From Bacillota bacterium (GTDB lineage Bacteria; Bacillota; Clostridia; Christensenellales; UMGS416): DNA of 43,583 nucleotides. Of the stretch, positions 16,770 to 24,846 are shown piece after piece. The first letter of the stretch is position 1; the number at the start of each line of letters is the position of its first letter. The position numbers were made by a program, and so were the translations under genes. The DNA is taken from contig JAEYPH010000123.1 in the NCBI GenBank assembly GCA_023410875.1, forward strand, positions 1 through 43,583, written 5' to 3'. The notes under the pieces are model-generated. The model saw only the letters and a list, made by a program, of their open reading frames with translations, made no database searches and had not been told where the DNA came from.

Positions 16770-18479
16770 CTACTCCTTCTGCCACAGGGCGATGGTGGCG
16801 CGCATGCCGCCGGATGGGCGGTGCTCCAGCGTCAGGCCCGACTGCGGCCCATAGCGCAGGCGAATGCGGCGATGGGTGTTGATCAAACCGCAACCGGACG
16901 CGGCATCGTCCTTGCCATCCAGACTCTGTTGCAAGGCATGAAGCGCCCCGGCGTCCATCCCTTTGCCGTCGTCCTCAATGGATATGGTTATGTGGTCACC
17001 ATGTTTTGCTCCGGTCACCCATATGTTACCGTTGCGGTTGGCTTTTTCCAGACCGTGAACCAGTGCGTTTTCCACCAGGGGCTGTATCACGAGCCTGGGG
17101 ATCATCACGTCGGCAATCCCGTCCTCCATCGCAACATGGAAAGCGATCTTATCGGGGAATCGCATCTTTTGGATGTTGATATAGGTTTCAATCATCGCCA
17201 TCTCCTCTCGCCCGGAAATGATCTCCTTTCTCATACGGGTGGCCAAGCGGAAGTAATCCCCCAAATACAGCGTCATGCTTCCAGCGGCCTGCTGATCATC
17301 GGAGTTGATCAGATGGTAGATGGTATACAGGCTATTGTACAAAAAATGAGGATTGATTTGAGATTGCAGAAAATCCAGTTGTGCTTGCTGGTTTTTTATC
17401 TTCTCCACGTATACGTCGTTCACCAGCTGGTCTATCCGGCCGGTCATGGTGTTGAACTGGTGGAACATGAAGCCCAGGTCCTCTTTCTCGTTTTCCTCGA
17501 TCCGTGCTTTCAAATCCCCGGCGCTGACGCGGCGCATGCCGGCGATCAAACGCTGGATTGGCATCAGCAAGTTCCGGTAGGTCAGCACGGTGAATCCAAA
17601 GGCCAGGAATACCGACAGACCGGTTGCTGCGATGAGCCAATTGCGGATGATGATGATGGGGCGAGCCAGAATGTCCTGAGGGTAGTACAGAACCAGCTGC
17701 AGGCCGGTGGCGGACCGTTGGTACAGGACATGATACTTTTTGCCATCCTGCTCGTAGACAGCCGGACCCGTATCCGGATACATGGCTCCATACACATCGC
17801 CCGCATGAATGCCGAAGGGGCTGGCGCCGGCGATCATGCCCCCGTCGCCGTCCACCAGAAAACCGGCCCCGTCTCCAGGAATATCCAGGCCGGACAGAAA
17901 CCTCTGCATGCTCGCCACATTGATCTCAATCTTGACGACGGTGTTTTTCGCCTGTGCGGACGGATTTGGATTGATGATGTAGGTGAGACGCTCACCGGCG
18001 GCGCCGGCGGTCACGCGCCAGCGCCGGTTTGCGCTGTCCCCGTCATGGACAGCCAGCGCCGGGTCGCTGTTTTCCAGCGGAGCCACCCCCAGGCGAGAGG
18101 TCAATTTGCGCTGCTTGTTCTTCAGGTATACGGTGATCTCGCCGTCGAATTCGTTGGTGTAGGTCAGCAACTGCAGGCTGTTCAGCAGCTTTGCATAGCC
18201 CAGGATGCGCTCGGTATCATCCACGGGATATTCGTTGATGTAGTTGATGGTTTCGTCAGCCAGCAACACCTGCCCCAGAGACTGGAAGCGGCCCAACCTG
18301 TCGTCCAGCTGCCTCGTCAGCAGGGTCATATAGTTTTCATAGGACTGCATGACCACGATACGGGCGTTGGACATGTTGATGTAATTGGCGATGAAGCTGA
18401 TCAACAACGAGGGGATGATCAGAAAAACGAATCCGCTGAACAGGGAGCGCGCGATGGATGATTTCCAGATTTGCCTCAT
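16770..18479 (-). CDS. Sensor histidine kinase (YesM type)
   Basis: A 569-residue membrane kinase. It has a TM near residues 12-32, an extracellular sensing domain (about 33-270), a second TM (about 278-300), a HAMP domain (about 300-350), then the His_kinase domain with Q-S-Q-I-N-P-H-F-L-Y-N (His378) and a HATPase domain with N-A-L-V-H-G and D-D-G-K-G-M. This His_kinase/YesM subtype is the usual partner of AraC-type response regulators that control sugar import. GGAGAGAATGCC precedes the ATG at 18479. First gene of the operon, promoter at 18534-18561. Confidence 0.95.
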   Translation of the reverse strand: MRQIWKSSIARSLFSGFVFLIIPSLLISFIANYINMSNARIVVMQSYENYMTLLTRQLDDRLGRFQSLGQVLLADETINYINEYPVDDTERILGYAKLLNSLQLLTYTNEFDGEITVYLKNKQRKLTSRLGVAPLENSDPALAVHDGDSANRRWRVTAGAAGERLTYIINPNPSAQAKNTVVKIEINVASMQRFLSGLDIPGDGAGFLVDGDGGMIAGASPFGIHAGDVYGAMYPDTGPAVYEQDGKKYHVLYQRSATGLQLVLYYPQDILARPIIIIRNWLIAATGLSVFLAFGFTVLTYRNLLMPIQRLIAGMRRVSAGDLKARIEENEKEDLGFMFHQFNTMTGRIDQLVNDVYVEKIKNQQAQLDFLQSQINPHFLYNSLYTIYHLINSDDQQAAGSMTLYLGDYFRLATRMRKEIISGREEMAMIETYINIQKMRFPDKIAFHVAMEDGIADVMIPRLVIQPLVENALVHGLEKANRNGNIWVTGAKHGDHITISIEDDGKGMDAGALHALQQSLDGKDDAASGCGLINTHRRIRLRYGPQSGLTLEHRPSGGMRATIALWQKE

Positions 18480-18533
18480 GGCATTCTCTCCAACGATCGT
18501 CACAAGATGGGCTGCGGCAGGAAATGTGGCTAT

Positions 18534-18561
18534 ATTTTATCCTAGAAAACATAAAAGTCAA
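18534..18561 (-). promoter_or_regulatory. Promoter for the kinase/regulator operon
   Basis: On the minus strand TTGACT (18556-18561), 16 bp, TAAAAT (18534-18539). It lies 55 bp ahead of the kinase start and directly at the left edge of the AT-rich island. Confidence 0.65.
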
Positions 18562-18674
18562 AGAATATTCGAATGTGTGCGCACCCTAATTTTTGCTTAC
18601 TATACCCGCATTCGACATTTTCTGACAATTCAGCCATAATAGTCGAAATGTTCAATTTCCGGAGGTATTATACA

Positions 18675-19640
18675 GTGCTTGATTTATTGGCGTTATCGAG
18701 TCGTTACTTGGACTATTGTGTGTATCAGAAAAATTTAAGTAGCAAATCCATAAAAGCATATAAAATCGATCTTGTACAGTTCATCAAGTTTTTAGAGAGC
18801 ACCGACGGCTCACTCTCCAAAACGAACTTGACTGAATATTCAATGACGATGCATAGGATCTATAAGCCAAAAACCTATAAAAGGAAGATGGCCTGTCTTC
18901 GGGCATTCTGTAAATGGCTGGTATACGAAGAAATAATAACGGAATCTCCCTTTGCGAAACTATATTCGAAATATCAGGAGCCGCATACATTACCAAGAAC
19001 GATTCCATTCAATATAATCGAATCCATATTGCGTGCAGCATATTGCGAGCTTTCTCAACCAACACGCTCAGGCCATCAGTACAATGTCATTCTAAGAAAT
19101 ATTGCCGTACTTGAACTTCTGTTTGCTACAGGAATGAGGGTATCCGAACTCTGCGCCTTGAAACCCAATGACATTAGTCTATCGAATAAGTACATTCGTA
19201 TATATGGCAAGGGATCAAAAGAGCGACTGATTCAATTGGGCAATTCTGAAGTCATCATGGCCTTAATGGATTATGAGTCGGCCTTTGCAGATGCCATTAT
19301 GGAAGCGGGTTTTTTCTTTGTGAACCGTCTTAAGCACCGGCTATCGGAACAATCAGTCCGCTTCATGATACGTCATTATGTTGAGAAAAATAAGATTGCG
19401 CAACATATAACTCCTCATATGTTCCGTCACTCTTTTGCTACTCTATTGCTGGAAGAGGATGTGGATATCAGATATATTCAGCAGTTGCTGGGACATAGCT
19501 CGATTTTAACGACTCAAATTTACACGCACGTATCTACACGAAAGCAAAAAGACATATTGACCTCTAAGCATCCACGGAACCATATGGTCGTAGCTAAGCA
19601 ATTTGATGGTGGAAGCAATTCATTATTAAATGGAGGATAA
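18675..19640 (+). CDS. Tyrosine recombinase (XerC/XerD type)
   Basis: A 321-residue integrase. The N-terminal SAM-like core-binding domain spans about residues 1-95 and the catalytic domain about 110-290. All active residues are present with XerD spacing: R155 (T-G-M-R-V-S-E-L), K179 (G-K-G-S-K-E-R-L), H248 and R251 (H-M-F-R-H-S-F-A), H274 (L-L-G-H-S-S) and nucleophile Y283 (T-Q-I-Y-T-H-V-S). GGAGG at 18661-18665, 9 bp ahead, selects GTG 18675 over upstream ATGs without ribosome sites. Base composition is AT-rich, unlike the flanks. Its stop codon lies inside the left 18-bp inverted repeat, so it is the natural candidate for inverting the segment that follows. Confidence 0.93.
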   Translation: MLDLLALSSRYLDYCVYQKNLSSKSIKAYKIDLVQFIKFLESTDGSLSKTNLTEYSMTMHRIYKPKTYKRKMACLRAFCKWLVYEEIITESPFAKLYSKYQEPHTLPRTIPFNIIESILRAAYCELSQPTRSGHQYNVILRNIAVLELLFATGMRVSELCALKPNDISLSNKYIRIYGKGSKERLIQLGNSEVIMALMDYESAFADAIMEAGFFFVNRLKHRLSEQSVRFMIRHYVEKNKIAQHITPHMFRHSFATLLLEEDVDIRYIQQLLGHSSILTTQIYTHVSTRKQKDILTSKHPRNHMVVAKQFDGGSNSLLNGG

Positions 19641-19651
19641 TTTGTAGTTAT
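19634..19651 (+). repeat. Left 18-bp inverted repeat of the candidate invertible segment
   Basis: AGGATAATTTGTAGTTAT, identical to the reverse complement of 22399-22416. With TAAAT two bases further out, the match extends to 23 of 25 positions. The core contains ATAA-N7-TTAT, short arms around a 7-bp centre as expected for a tyrosine recombinase crossover site. The repeat covers the recombinase stop and the first two bases of the aminotransferase ATG; the Shine-Dalgarno GGAGG is half outside and half inside it. Confidence 0.85.
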
Positions 19652-20858
19652 GAGTAGTTCATCTATTAAGGAAAGCTTAGATATTCCGATGTTTAAAACA
19701 AATCCTATATTCGATATCATTTCGAAGACAGTATATAATGCCTCCAGAACAGATCAAGCACCTTTTTTCCTTTCTGATTGGGATTTGAGTGCTCAAAACC
19801 ATAAAAATATCCAACAGATACTTAATGTAGCATTTGGCAAAGGACAAAATAATGCATTTCGCTATTTACCTGCAGATGAGACATATACTGAGTTAAAATA
19901 CCAAATTCTAAAACACGTTTCACCAACTATACGCTCCGATAATATTGCTCTTTGTTCATCGGGGACAAGTGCAATCTTTGCTAGTCTTAATATTTTGTGT
20001 AAACGTATAAAAAAGGTATTGCTCTGTTGCCCAATCTATTTTTTATATTATGATATCCTGGAATTTTTAGATTGCGAGATAGTGCTATATACACATAATA
20101 TCTCAACACTAATTGATATTAATAAAGTGGATGAGATTATAAGAGACAAGGGCATTGAAGCTATTGTTATAACAGATCCAATTTTTGGTATCGGGTTGTC
20201 GATTTCAAGTGATATACTTCATACTTTGTCTGCTTTGTGCCTAAAATATGACATATGGTTAATGGTGGATGGATTGTATGGTGGCTGTGAATGGAGTATA
20301 CAATCAACCATTTTTCCAATTTCAAAAATAAATGAAGTTACACTCAATAAAAAGATGATATACTTTGATTCTTTGACTAAGCGCCTTGGCATCAATGGGA
20401 ACAAATTTGCCCTAGTATTTGCTGATACGGAGTTTATCGATATTTTTCAAAATTTCCAATTATACTCCCATGGGGGGTTCGTCATCTCTCAGATAACATT
20501 ACTTGAAGAATTCTTCGCAGAATCAAATTCAAACTATGTAACTGAATCTATTGGTCAATTAGTTTCAAATGCCCAAGACACATATAAAGTTATCGATGCA
20601 ATTTTACGCGGCAGTAAAATAAAACTGTTGCCCGCAAATGCAGGTTACTTCTCTTGTATAAGCATACCCAAAAACATACTTAACGGAACGAACGACATAG
20701 AATGCTTTGATATAATACTGAAAAAATGCAATGTCGCAACCTTGCCTTTATCATTATATAAATATACGGATACAGATAATTATATTTGCAGGCTAAACTT
20801 GCTCTTAGAAAAACATGATCTTCTTAAGAATATTAGCAAGTTAAAAAATACACTCTGA
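19650..20858 (+). CDS. PLP-dependent aminotransferase, class I/II (fold type I)
   Basis: A 402-residue protein with the fold type I aminotransferase plan. The cofactor phosphate loop is S-S-G-T-S-A (103-108). Asp176 (T-D-P-I-F-G) and Asp207 (V-D-G-L-Y-G-G) match the residues that position pyridoxal phosphate, Lys244 (D-S-L-T-K-R-L-G-I-N-G-N-K) is the Schiff-base lysine and Arg381 (C-R-L-N-L) the substrate-carboxylate arginine. The enzyme looks active; its substrate is unknown. The family includes aspartate and histidinol-phosphate aminotransferases and C-S lyases. It lies alone with no pathway genes. The ATG overlaps the left inverted repeat. AT-rich codon use marks it as acquired. In the present orientation it follows the recombinase, probably in one transcript. 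Confidence 0.82.
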   Translation: MSSSSIKESLDIPMFKTNPIFDIISKTVYNASRTDQAPFFLSDWDLSAQNHKNIQQILNVAFGKGQNNAFRYLPADETYTELKYQILKHVSPTIRSDNIALCSSGTSAIFASLNILCKRIKKVLLCCPIYFLYYDILEFLDCEIVLYTHNISTLIDINKVDEIIRDKGIEAIVITDPIFGIGLSISSDILHTLSALCLKYDIWLMVDGLYGGCEWSIQSTIFPISKINEVTLNKKMIYFDSLTKRLGINGNKFALVFADTEFIDIFQNFQLYSHGGFVISQITLLEEFFAESNSNYVTESIGQLVSNAQDTYKVIDAILRGSKIKLLPANAGYFSCISIPKNILNGTNDIECFDIILKKCNVATLPLSLYKYTDTDNYICRLNLLLEKHDLLKNISKLKNTL

Positions 20859-20871
20859 TCAAAAATAATCA

Positions 20872-22368
20872 TTATAAGTTCTTTTTCCTTAGATTTAAAT
20901 TCATGCTGATAATCTTGGATAAATCCTCTGTACCAATTATTTCAGGCGAAAAATGCTCACTTGCAAGCATACCGGTAGATTGTAAAAGATTAACGGATTT
21001 TTGCACTTTCTCAAGTTGGAATTTGTTGTTACTGTTATTTTCCTTTAACCCGTGCAACACCAAAGAGCTTATCTCAACTCTCAATTTGGTATCTAGTATG
21101 AAATTAACACTTCCTCTTATGACTTTCAAAAACAAAACAATAATTATAGCATATGACAAGATTTCAAATTCCCAAGAACCCTTTCTTGTATCGATAATTG
21201 TATAGGAACTATCAGTACCTATATTTAACATGGAAGCCAACATCCTAAAGGTATTATCAATAAATTGCTTGGCTTCAGAATATTCATCATAATCTAATCG
21301 AATTGCTGCCGAAATCATATAATCATGAGGAAGGGTAAGGATTTGCTGATAATTAAAAGGAATTTCCGAGAACATTTCGTTTATCTTATATACTTCTGCG
21401 CGATAAATTAACGCTTCATCAGAAGATATATTATCAAGACTCAATGAGTTTACATACTCTACTATACACATTGTATCATATAAGCTGAAATTATCTTTGA
21501 ATAAATAAAACTGTAGCAATTTAAACAAACCCAACATCTGCTTCTTTCGGTGAACAGTACTGCTTTCATTCAGAAGCAAGTCAAAGATGCGAGGAAATTC
21601 TTGAAGATGATCTTTTATAGTTATCTTTTCATTATCATTTGCTAGAATCTGGTGCAAGACCAGGATATTAATATATTCAAAGAAATTCGCCTTCTTTTGT
21701 AGATCTACTAAAATTGAACTGAACAATGCCTTGTCTTTGGATATGTCAACATAATATCCTCTATATTTGAGCTTTATATCTGACATTTTAGTTTTATATA
21801 TAAAATAACTAAACCAATACTCTATACCCCAGACTACCCCATCGAGAATGCAACACTCAAATGTAAAGTTTTCTGCATGCATTGTTGAAAGCTCACAGTT
21901 AGTAAAAACCGTATTTATGAACTTAATATCTTCAAGTGTAGAGCCTTCAAAATCACAATTAGTAAAACTGCAATCTTTAAAAGTCACATCGAATATAGTC
22001 GATTTAAAATGCTCTCCGGCAAAATGACAATTTACGAATATGCTTTTCTGAATGGACGACTCGTGCTTATTCTTATTAAAATTGACACCTTCAAAATAAC
22101 AATTTTTTATTTCTGAGGCTCCCCACTCAACATTGCAGAATTGAACCCTAATAAGAGAAGTATCAATGAAATCAGCCATATCGAATAGTGTGTTTGCAAA
22201 CTTGCAGTCTGTAATGTTTGCACCCCGAAAATCACTCCTGTAGAAGGAAAAGAACTGATCAGTTCCCTTGATTTCCAGGTCCCGAAAAATAAAATTCCGA
22301 AAGTTTTCACGTTCACGCTTATTATTCCCGTTATCAGTAAAATAGCCGCTGTGAGATATTTCTTTCAT
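20872..22368 (-). CDS. Pentapeptide-repeat protein with long helical C-terminal region
   Basis: A 498-residue protein. Residues about 27-180 are degenerate pentapeptide repeats (for example F-R-G-A-N-I-T-D-C-K-F-A-N-T-L-F-D-M-A), which fold as a right-handed four-sided beta-helix, often a protein- or DNA-mimic surface. Residues about 200-498 appear alpha-helical, with a hydrophobic stretch near 403-418 (I-L-S-Y-A-I-I-I-V-L-F-L-K-V-I) that could be a membrane helix. No catalytic motif was recognised. GGGGGAGAAATGC before ATG 22368 sets the start. In the present orientation it is driven by the promoter at 22430-22458, with the right inverted repeat in its 5' leader. Its role is unknown; immunity, regulation or a binding partner are all possible. 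Confidence 0.8.
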   Translation of the reverse strand: MKEISHSGYFTDNGNNKRERENFRNFIFRDLEIKGTDQFFSFYRSDFRGANITDCKFANTLFDMADFIDTSLIRVQFCNVEWGASEIKNCYFEGVNFNKNKHESSIQKSIFVNCHFAGEHFKSTIFDVTFKDCSFTNCDFEGSTLEDIKFINTVFTNCELSTMHAENFTFECCILDGVVWGIEYWFSYFIYKTKMSDIKLKYRGYYVDISKDKALFSSILVDLQKKANFFEYINILVLHQILANDNEKITIKDHLQEFPRIFDLLLNESSTVHRKKQMLGLFKLLQFYLFKDNFSLYDTMCIVEYVNSLSLDNISSDEALIYRAEVYKINEMFSEIPFNYQQILTLPHDYMISAAIRLDYDEYSEAKQFIDNTFRMLASMLNIGTDSSYTIIDTRKGSWEFEILSYAIIIVLFLKVIRGSVNFILDTKLRVEISSLVLHGLKENNSNNKFQLEKVQKSVNLLQSTGMLASEHFSPEIIGTEDLSKIISMNLNLRKKNL

Positions 22369-22398
22369 GCATTTCTCCCCCAAAACACACAAGAATTG

Positions 22399-22416
22399 AT
22401 AACTACAAATTATCCT
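22399..22416 (-). repeat. Right 18-bp inverted repeat of the candidate invertible segment
   Basis: On the minus strand this reads AGGATAATTTGTAGTTAT, exactly as at 19634-19651. It lies 31 bp ahead of the pentapeptide gene and 13 bp inside the fixed promoter's -10 box. The bases just outside are AA rather than GG, so a gene placed behind this copy would have AAAGGA in front of it instead of GGAGG. Confidence 0.85.
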
Positions 22417-22429
22417 TTATTTAGTTAAG

Positions 22430-22458
22430 ATTATAGTATGTCCAGGAAATTTCTTCAA
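22430..22458 (-). promoter_or_regulatory. Fixed promoter pointing into the invertible segment
   Basis: On the minus strand TTGAAG (22453-22458), 17 bp, TATAAT (22430-22435). Transcription would start near 22423, just outside the right inverted repeat, and run leftward. The promoter therefore stays in place while the genes behind it could be exchanged. Confidence 0.75.
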
Positions 22459-22463
22459 GCTTT

Positions 22464-22481
22464 GGCCGGTCATGCCCGGCC
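22464..22481. repeat. GGCCGG/CCGGCC hairpin at the island's right edge
   Basis: GGCCGG (22464-22469) pairs with CCGGCC (22476-22481). It sits where AT-rich sequence gives way to GC-rich sequence and may be a terminator or part of the original intergenic region. Confidence 0.4.
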
Positions 22482-22521
22482 AGAGTAGTTCAGCCGCATG
22501 CTTTGTCCTCACTCTTTACGT

Positions 22522-22533
22522 AACCTTAAGGTT
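22522..22533. promoter_or_regulatory. 12-bp palindrome AACCTTAAGGTT
   Basis: A perfect dyad 65 bp ahead of the response regulator start. It is followed by TTGCAC and TAAAAT, but their 20-bp spacing is long, as in promoters of MerR-type regulators. No MerR gene is in the window. Operator function is a guess. Confidence 0.3.
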
Positions 22534-22597
22534 CCCTTGCACTCCCCGCATGAAAAATGTAGTAAAATACGATCATGAGAGCAGGGGAGGCGCTGCC

Positions 22598-23290
22598 ATG
22601 CCCACGATCTTGATCGCCGACGACGACGAGCACATCGCTGAGCTCATCGAATTGTATCTGGAAAAAGACGGCATCGCCGTGGAGCGCGCTGTTGACGGCA
22701 TCGCCGCGTGGGAGCGCATCCAGCGCGGCGGCATCGATCTGGCGATTTTGGACATCATGATGCCCGGCATGGACGGCTACGCGTTGGTGCGCCGCATCCG
22801 CGAGCGGCACCCGCTGCCGGTCATTATGCTCAGCGCCAAGGGGGAGGATCGGGACAAGATCCTCGGCCTGGAGCTGGGCGCCGACGACTATATGACCAAG
22901 CCTTTCAACCCTCTGGAGATCGTAGCCAGGGTGCAGGCGCAGCTGCGCCGCTTCACGCGGCTGAACCCCGAGGCCCAGGCCCAGCGGGAACGGGCGCTGC
23001 GCGTGGGTGCGCTGACGCTGGACGAGAACACCTGCGAGGTGCGCCGTGACGGCGAACTGCTGGCGCTGACGCAGACCGAATACCGCATCTTGGACTACCT
23101 GATGCGCAACCCCAACCGGGTGCTCACCAAGAAGCAGATTTTCGAGAGCGTGTGGGGCGAGCCCTGGGTGGCCGACGACGGCACCGTGATGGTACACATC
23201 AGCAACCTGCGTGACAAGCTGGAGCCGGACAGCCGCCAGCCGCAATATCTTAAGACAATACGCGGCCTGGGCTACAAGCTGGAAGGGTGA
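22598..23290 (+). CDS. OmpR/PhoB-family response regulator
   Basis: A 230-residue regulator. The receiver (1-120) has acidic residues D8-D10, phosphoacceptor D52 (L-A-I-L-D-I-M-M-P-G-M-D-G), S in I-M-L-S-A-K and Lys in M-T-K-P-F-N-P. The C-terminal winged helix (about 132-230) has L-T-Q-T-E-Y-R-I-L-D-Y-L-M-R-N-P and closes with V-M-V-H-I-S-N-L-R-D-K-L-E ... T-I-R-G-L-G-Y-K-L. GGGGAGG at 22584-22590 selects ATG 22598. The kinase gene starts 4 bp after the stop. Confidence 0.96.
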   Translation: MPTILIADDDEHIAELIELYLEKDGIAVERAVDGIAAWERIQRGGIDLAILDIMMPGMDGYALVRRIRERHPLPVIMLSAKGEDRDKILGLELGADDYMTKPFNPLEIVARVQAQLRRFTRLNPEAQAQRERALRVGALTLDENTCEVRRDGELLALTQTEYRILDYLMRNPNRVLTKKQIFESVWGEPWVADDGTVMVHISNLRDKLEPDSRQPQYLKTIRGLGYKLEG

Positions 23291-23294
23291 GCCG

Positions 23295-24749
23295 ATGAAG
23301 CGCAGCGTCGGCAAGAAGCACAGCCTCAGCCATACGATTACCCGTTACTACATCAGTTTTTTTGCGCTGATCGTCGCGTCGGTGATGCTCTCGGCCACGC
23401 TGATGCGCGGCCTGGCGTCGATGCTGAGCGGGGGTCTTGTCGATATGCAACTGGAGGCCGCCATGATCGTGCGGGCGGACTATACGAAGATCGACGCCCG
23501 CGACATCCTGCGCTATGGCGGGTGGGTGGAGATTCTGCGGGACGGGCAGGTCGTCCATGTGATCGGCGACAAGCACGACAATGTGGATACCTATGACCTC
23601 GCCATGGGGCTGGGCGGCAGCGAGTTTATGCAGCTGAGCGCCAACTTCCTGGACGATACCTATTTCTATTCCACGACGCTGTTCCGCGGCCGCGACGGCA
23701 ACCAATACCTGTGCCTGGTCAAAATTCCGCGGGAGAATGTGCAAAACCAGCTTTCGTGGTTCTTCAGCGTTCTCAACCCGCGCATGGGCGCGGCGCGGGT
23801 CATGCTATTCGTGCTGTTGGGCGTCGTCGTGAGCTTCCTGGCGCTGTTCGCGCTGTGCGTGTCCTTCTACAGCCGCATCACGGCCAAGAAGATCGCAGCG
23901 CCGCTGGAGCGCATCGCCGAGGGCCTGGGGCGCATCACCGCCGGAGACCTGTCGGTGCGGCTGCACTTCGAGGCCGAGCGGGAGTTTGCCCAGATTCGCG
24001 ACGCTTTCAATGACCTGGCCACGCGCCTGCAGGCTGCCGAGCGCGAGAAGGCGGCCATGGAAGAGGAGAAGAAGCGCCTGTTCATGGGCATCTCCCACGA
24101 CCTCAAGACGCCGGTGACCACGGTGTATGGCTATGCCAAGGCCTTAAGCGACGGCATGGTGACCGACCCGGAACGCCAACAGAGGCACCTGAAGTACATT
24201 CGGGACAAGGCCCAGACCATGACCAAGCTCATCGACGACCTGTTCCACTACTCGGCGCTGGAGGGCGGCTACGAGCTGCGCTGCGCCGACGGCGACTTTG
24301 CCGAGTTCCTGCGGGAGCTCATCGCGGAAAACTATCTGGAGATCGAAAACCACGGCCTGGTTCTGGACGCCGACATCCCCGAGAGCGCCGTGCCGCTGCG
24401 CTTTGACGCGGCGCAGATGGGCCGGGCCATCACGAACATGCTGGGCAACGCCGTAAAATACAACCCGGTGGGCACCACGCTGACGGTGCGGCTGACGGCC
24501 TCGCCCCAGGGTGTCACATTGATCATCGCCGATGACGGCGTGGGCATCGCCCCGGAGATTCGCGATGCCGTGTTCGATGAGTTTGTGCGCGGCGACGCCG
24601 CGCGCCCCAGCGACGGCGGCAGCGGCCTGGGCCTGGCCATCGCCCGGCGTATCGTGCGCATGCACGGCGGCACGATGCGCTTGGAGGAAACGGGGGGGCT
24701 GGGCAGTCGGTTTGTCATAACATTGCCTGCAAAACAGCCCGACCAGTGA
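23295..24749 (+). CDS. Sensor histidine kinase, HAMP/HisKA/HATPase
   Basis: A 484-residue kinase with a first TM at about 15-38, a short extracytoplasmic sensor (about 40-170), a second TM near 173-196, HAMP (about 195-250), HisKA with M-G-I-S-H-D-L-K-T-P (His268) and a HATPase domain with N-M-L-G-N-A-V-K-Y-N, D-D-G-V-G-I and G-S-G-L-G-L-A-I-A. It pairs with the OmpR-type regulator immediately upstream. GGAAGGGTGA ahead of ATG 23295 doubles as the end of the regulator gene. The regulated genes may be the convergent membrane proteins, but this is not shown. Confidence 0.95.
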   Translation: MKRSVGKKHSLSHTITRYYISFFALIVASVMLSATLMRGLASMLSGGLVDMQLEAAMIVRADYTKIDARDILRYGGWVEILRDGQVVHVIGDKHDNVDTYDLAMGLGGSEFMQLSANFLDDTYFYSTTLFRGRDGNQYLCLVKIPRENVQNQLSWFFSVLNPRMGAARVMLFVLLGVVVSFLALFALCVSFYSRITAKKIAAPLERIAEGLGRITAGDLSVRLHFEAEREFAQIRDAFNDLATRLQAAEREKAAMEEEKKRLFMGISHDLKTPVTTVYGYAKALSDGMVTDPERQQRHLKYIRDKAQTMTKLIDDLFHYSALEGGYELRCADGDFAEFLRELIAENYLEIENHGLVLDADIPESAVPLRFDAAQMGRAITNMLGNAVKYNPVGTTLTVRLTASPQGVTLIIADDGVGIAPEIRDAVFDEFVRGDAARPSDGGSGLGLAIARRIVRMHGGTMRLEETGGLGSRFVITLPAKQPDQ

Positions 24750-24785
24750 AGGTTGGGGTGAGCTATATTACATGGCTCCAGCCTT

Positions 24786-24804
24786 GCCCCCTTAACAAGG
24801 GGGC
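24786..24804. terminator. Hairpin between convergent genes
   Basis: GCCCCCTT (24786-24793) pairs with AAGGGGGC (24797-24804) around AAC. It lies between the kinase stop and the end of the opposing membrane protein gene. There is no strong T-run, so bidirectional termination is only likely, not certain. Confidence 0.45.
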
Positions 24805-24846
24805 TATCCCGCAGGGACTGTGGGTTTGCTGCCGGGTACAGAAAAT

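Larger units (their letters stand above)
19634..22416. mobile_element. Candidate invertible segment with two convergent genes
   Basis: A 2.78 kb AT-rich segment bounded by perfect 18-bp inverted repeats, directly behind a complete tyrosine recombinase gene. It contains only two genes, facing each other with 13 bp between their stops. Inversion would exchange their positions: one behind the recombinase at the left, the other behind the fixed promoter at the right. No target duplication flanks the repeats, which argues against a simple transposon. The inverted state itself cannot be seen from one sequence. Confidence 0.7.

Noticed and set aside
19634..22416. Transposon with 18-bp terminal inverted repeats
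   Set aside because: No transposase inside, no target duplication at the ends, and the recombinase lies outside the repeats, as for inversion systems.
18675..22416. Integron-like cassette array
   Set aside because: Only two sites, in inverted orientation, and the two genes are convergent; integron cassettes lie head to tail with direct sites.
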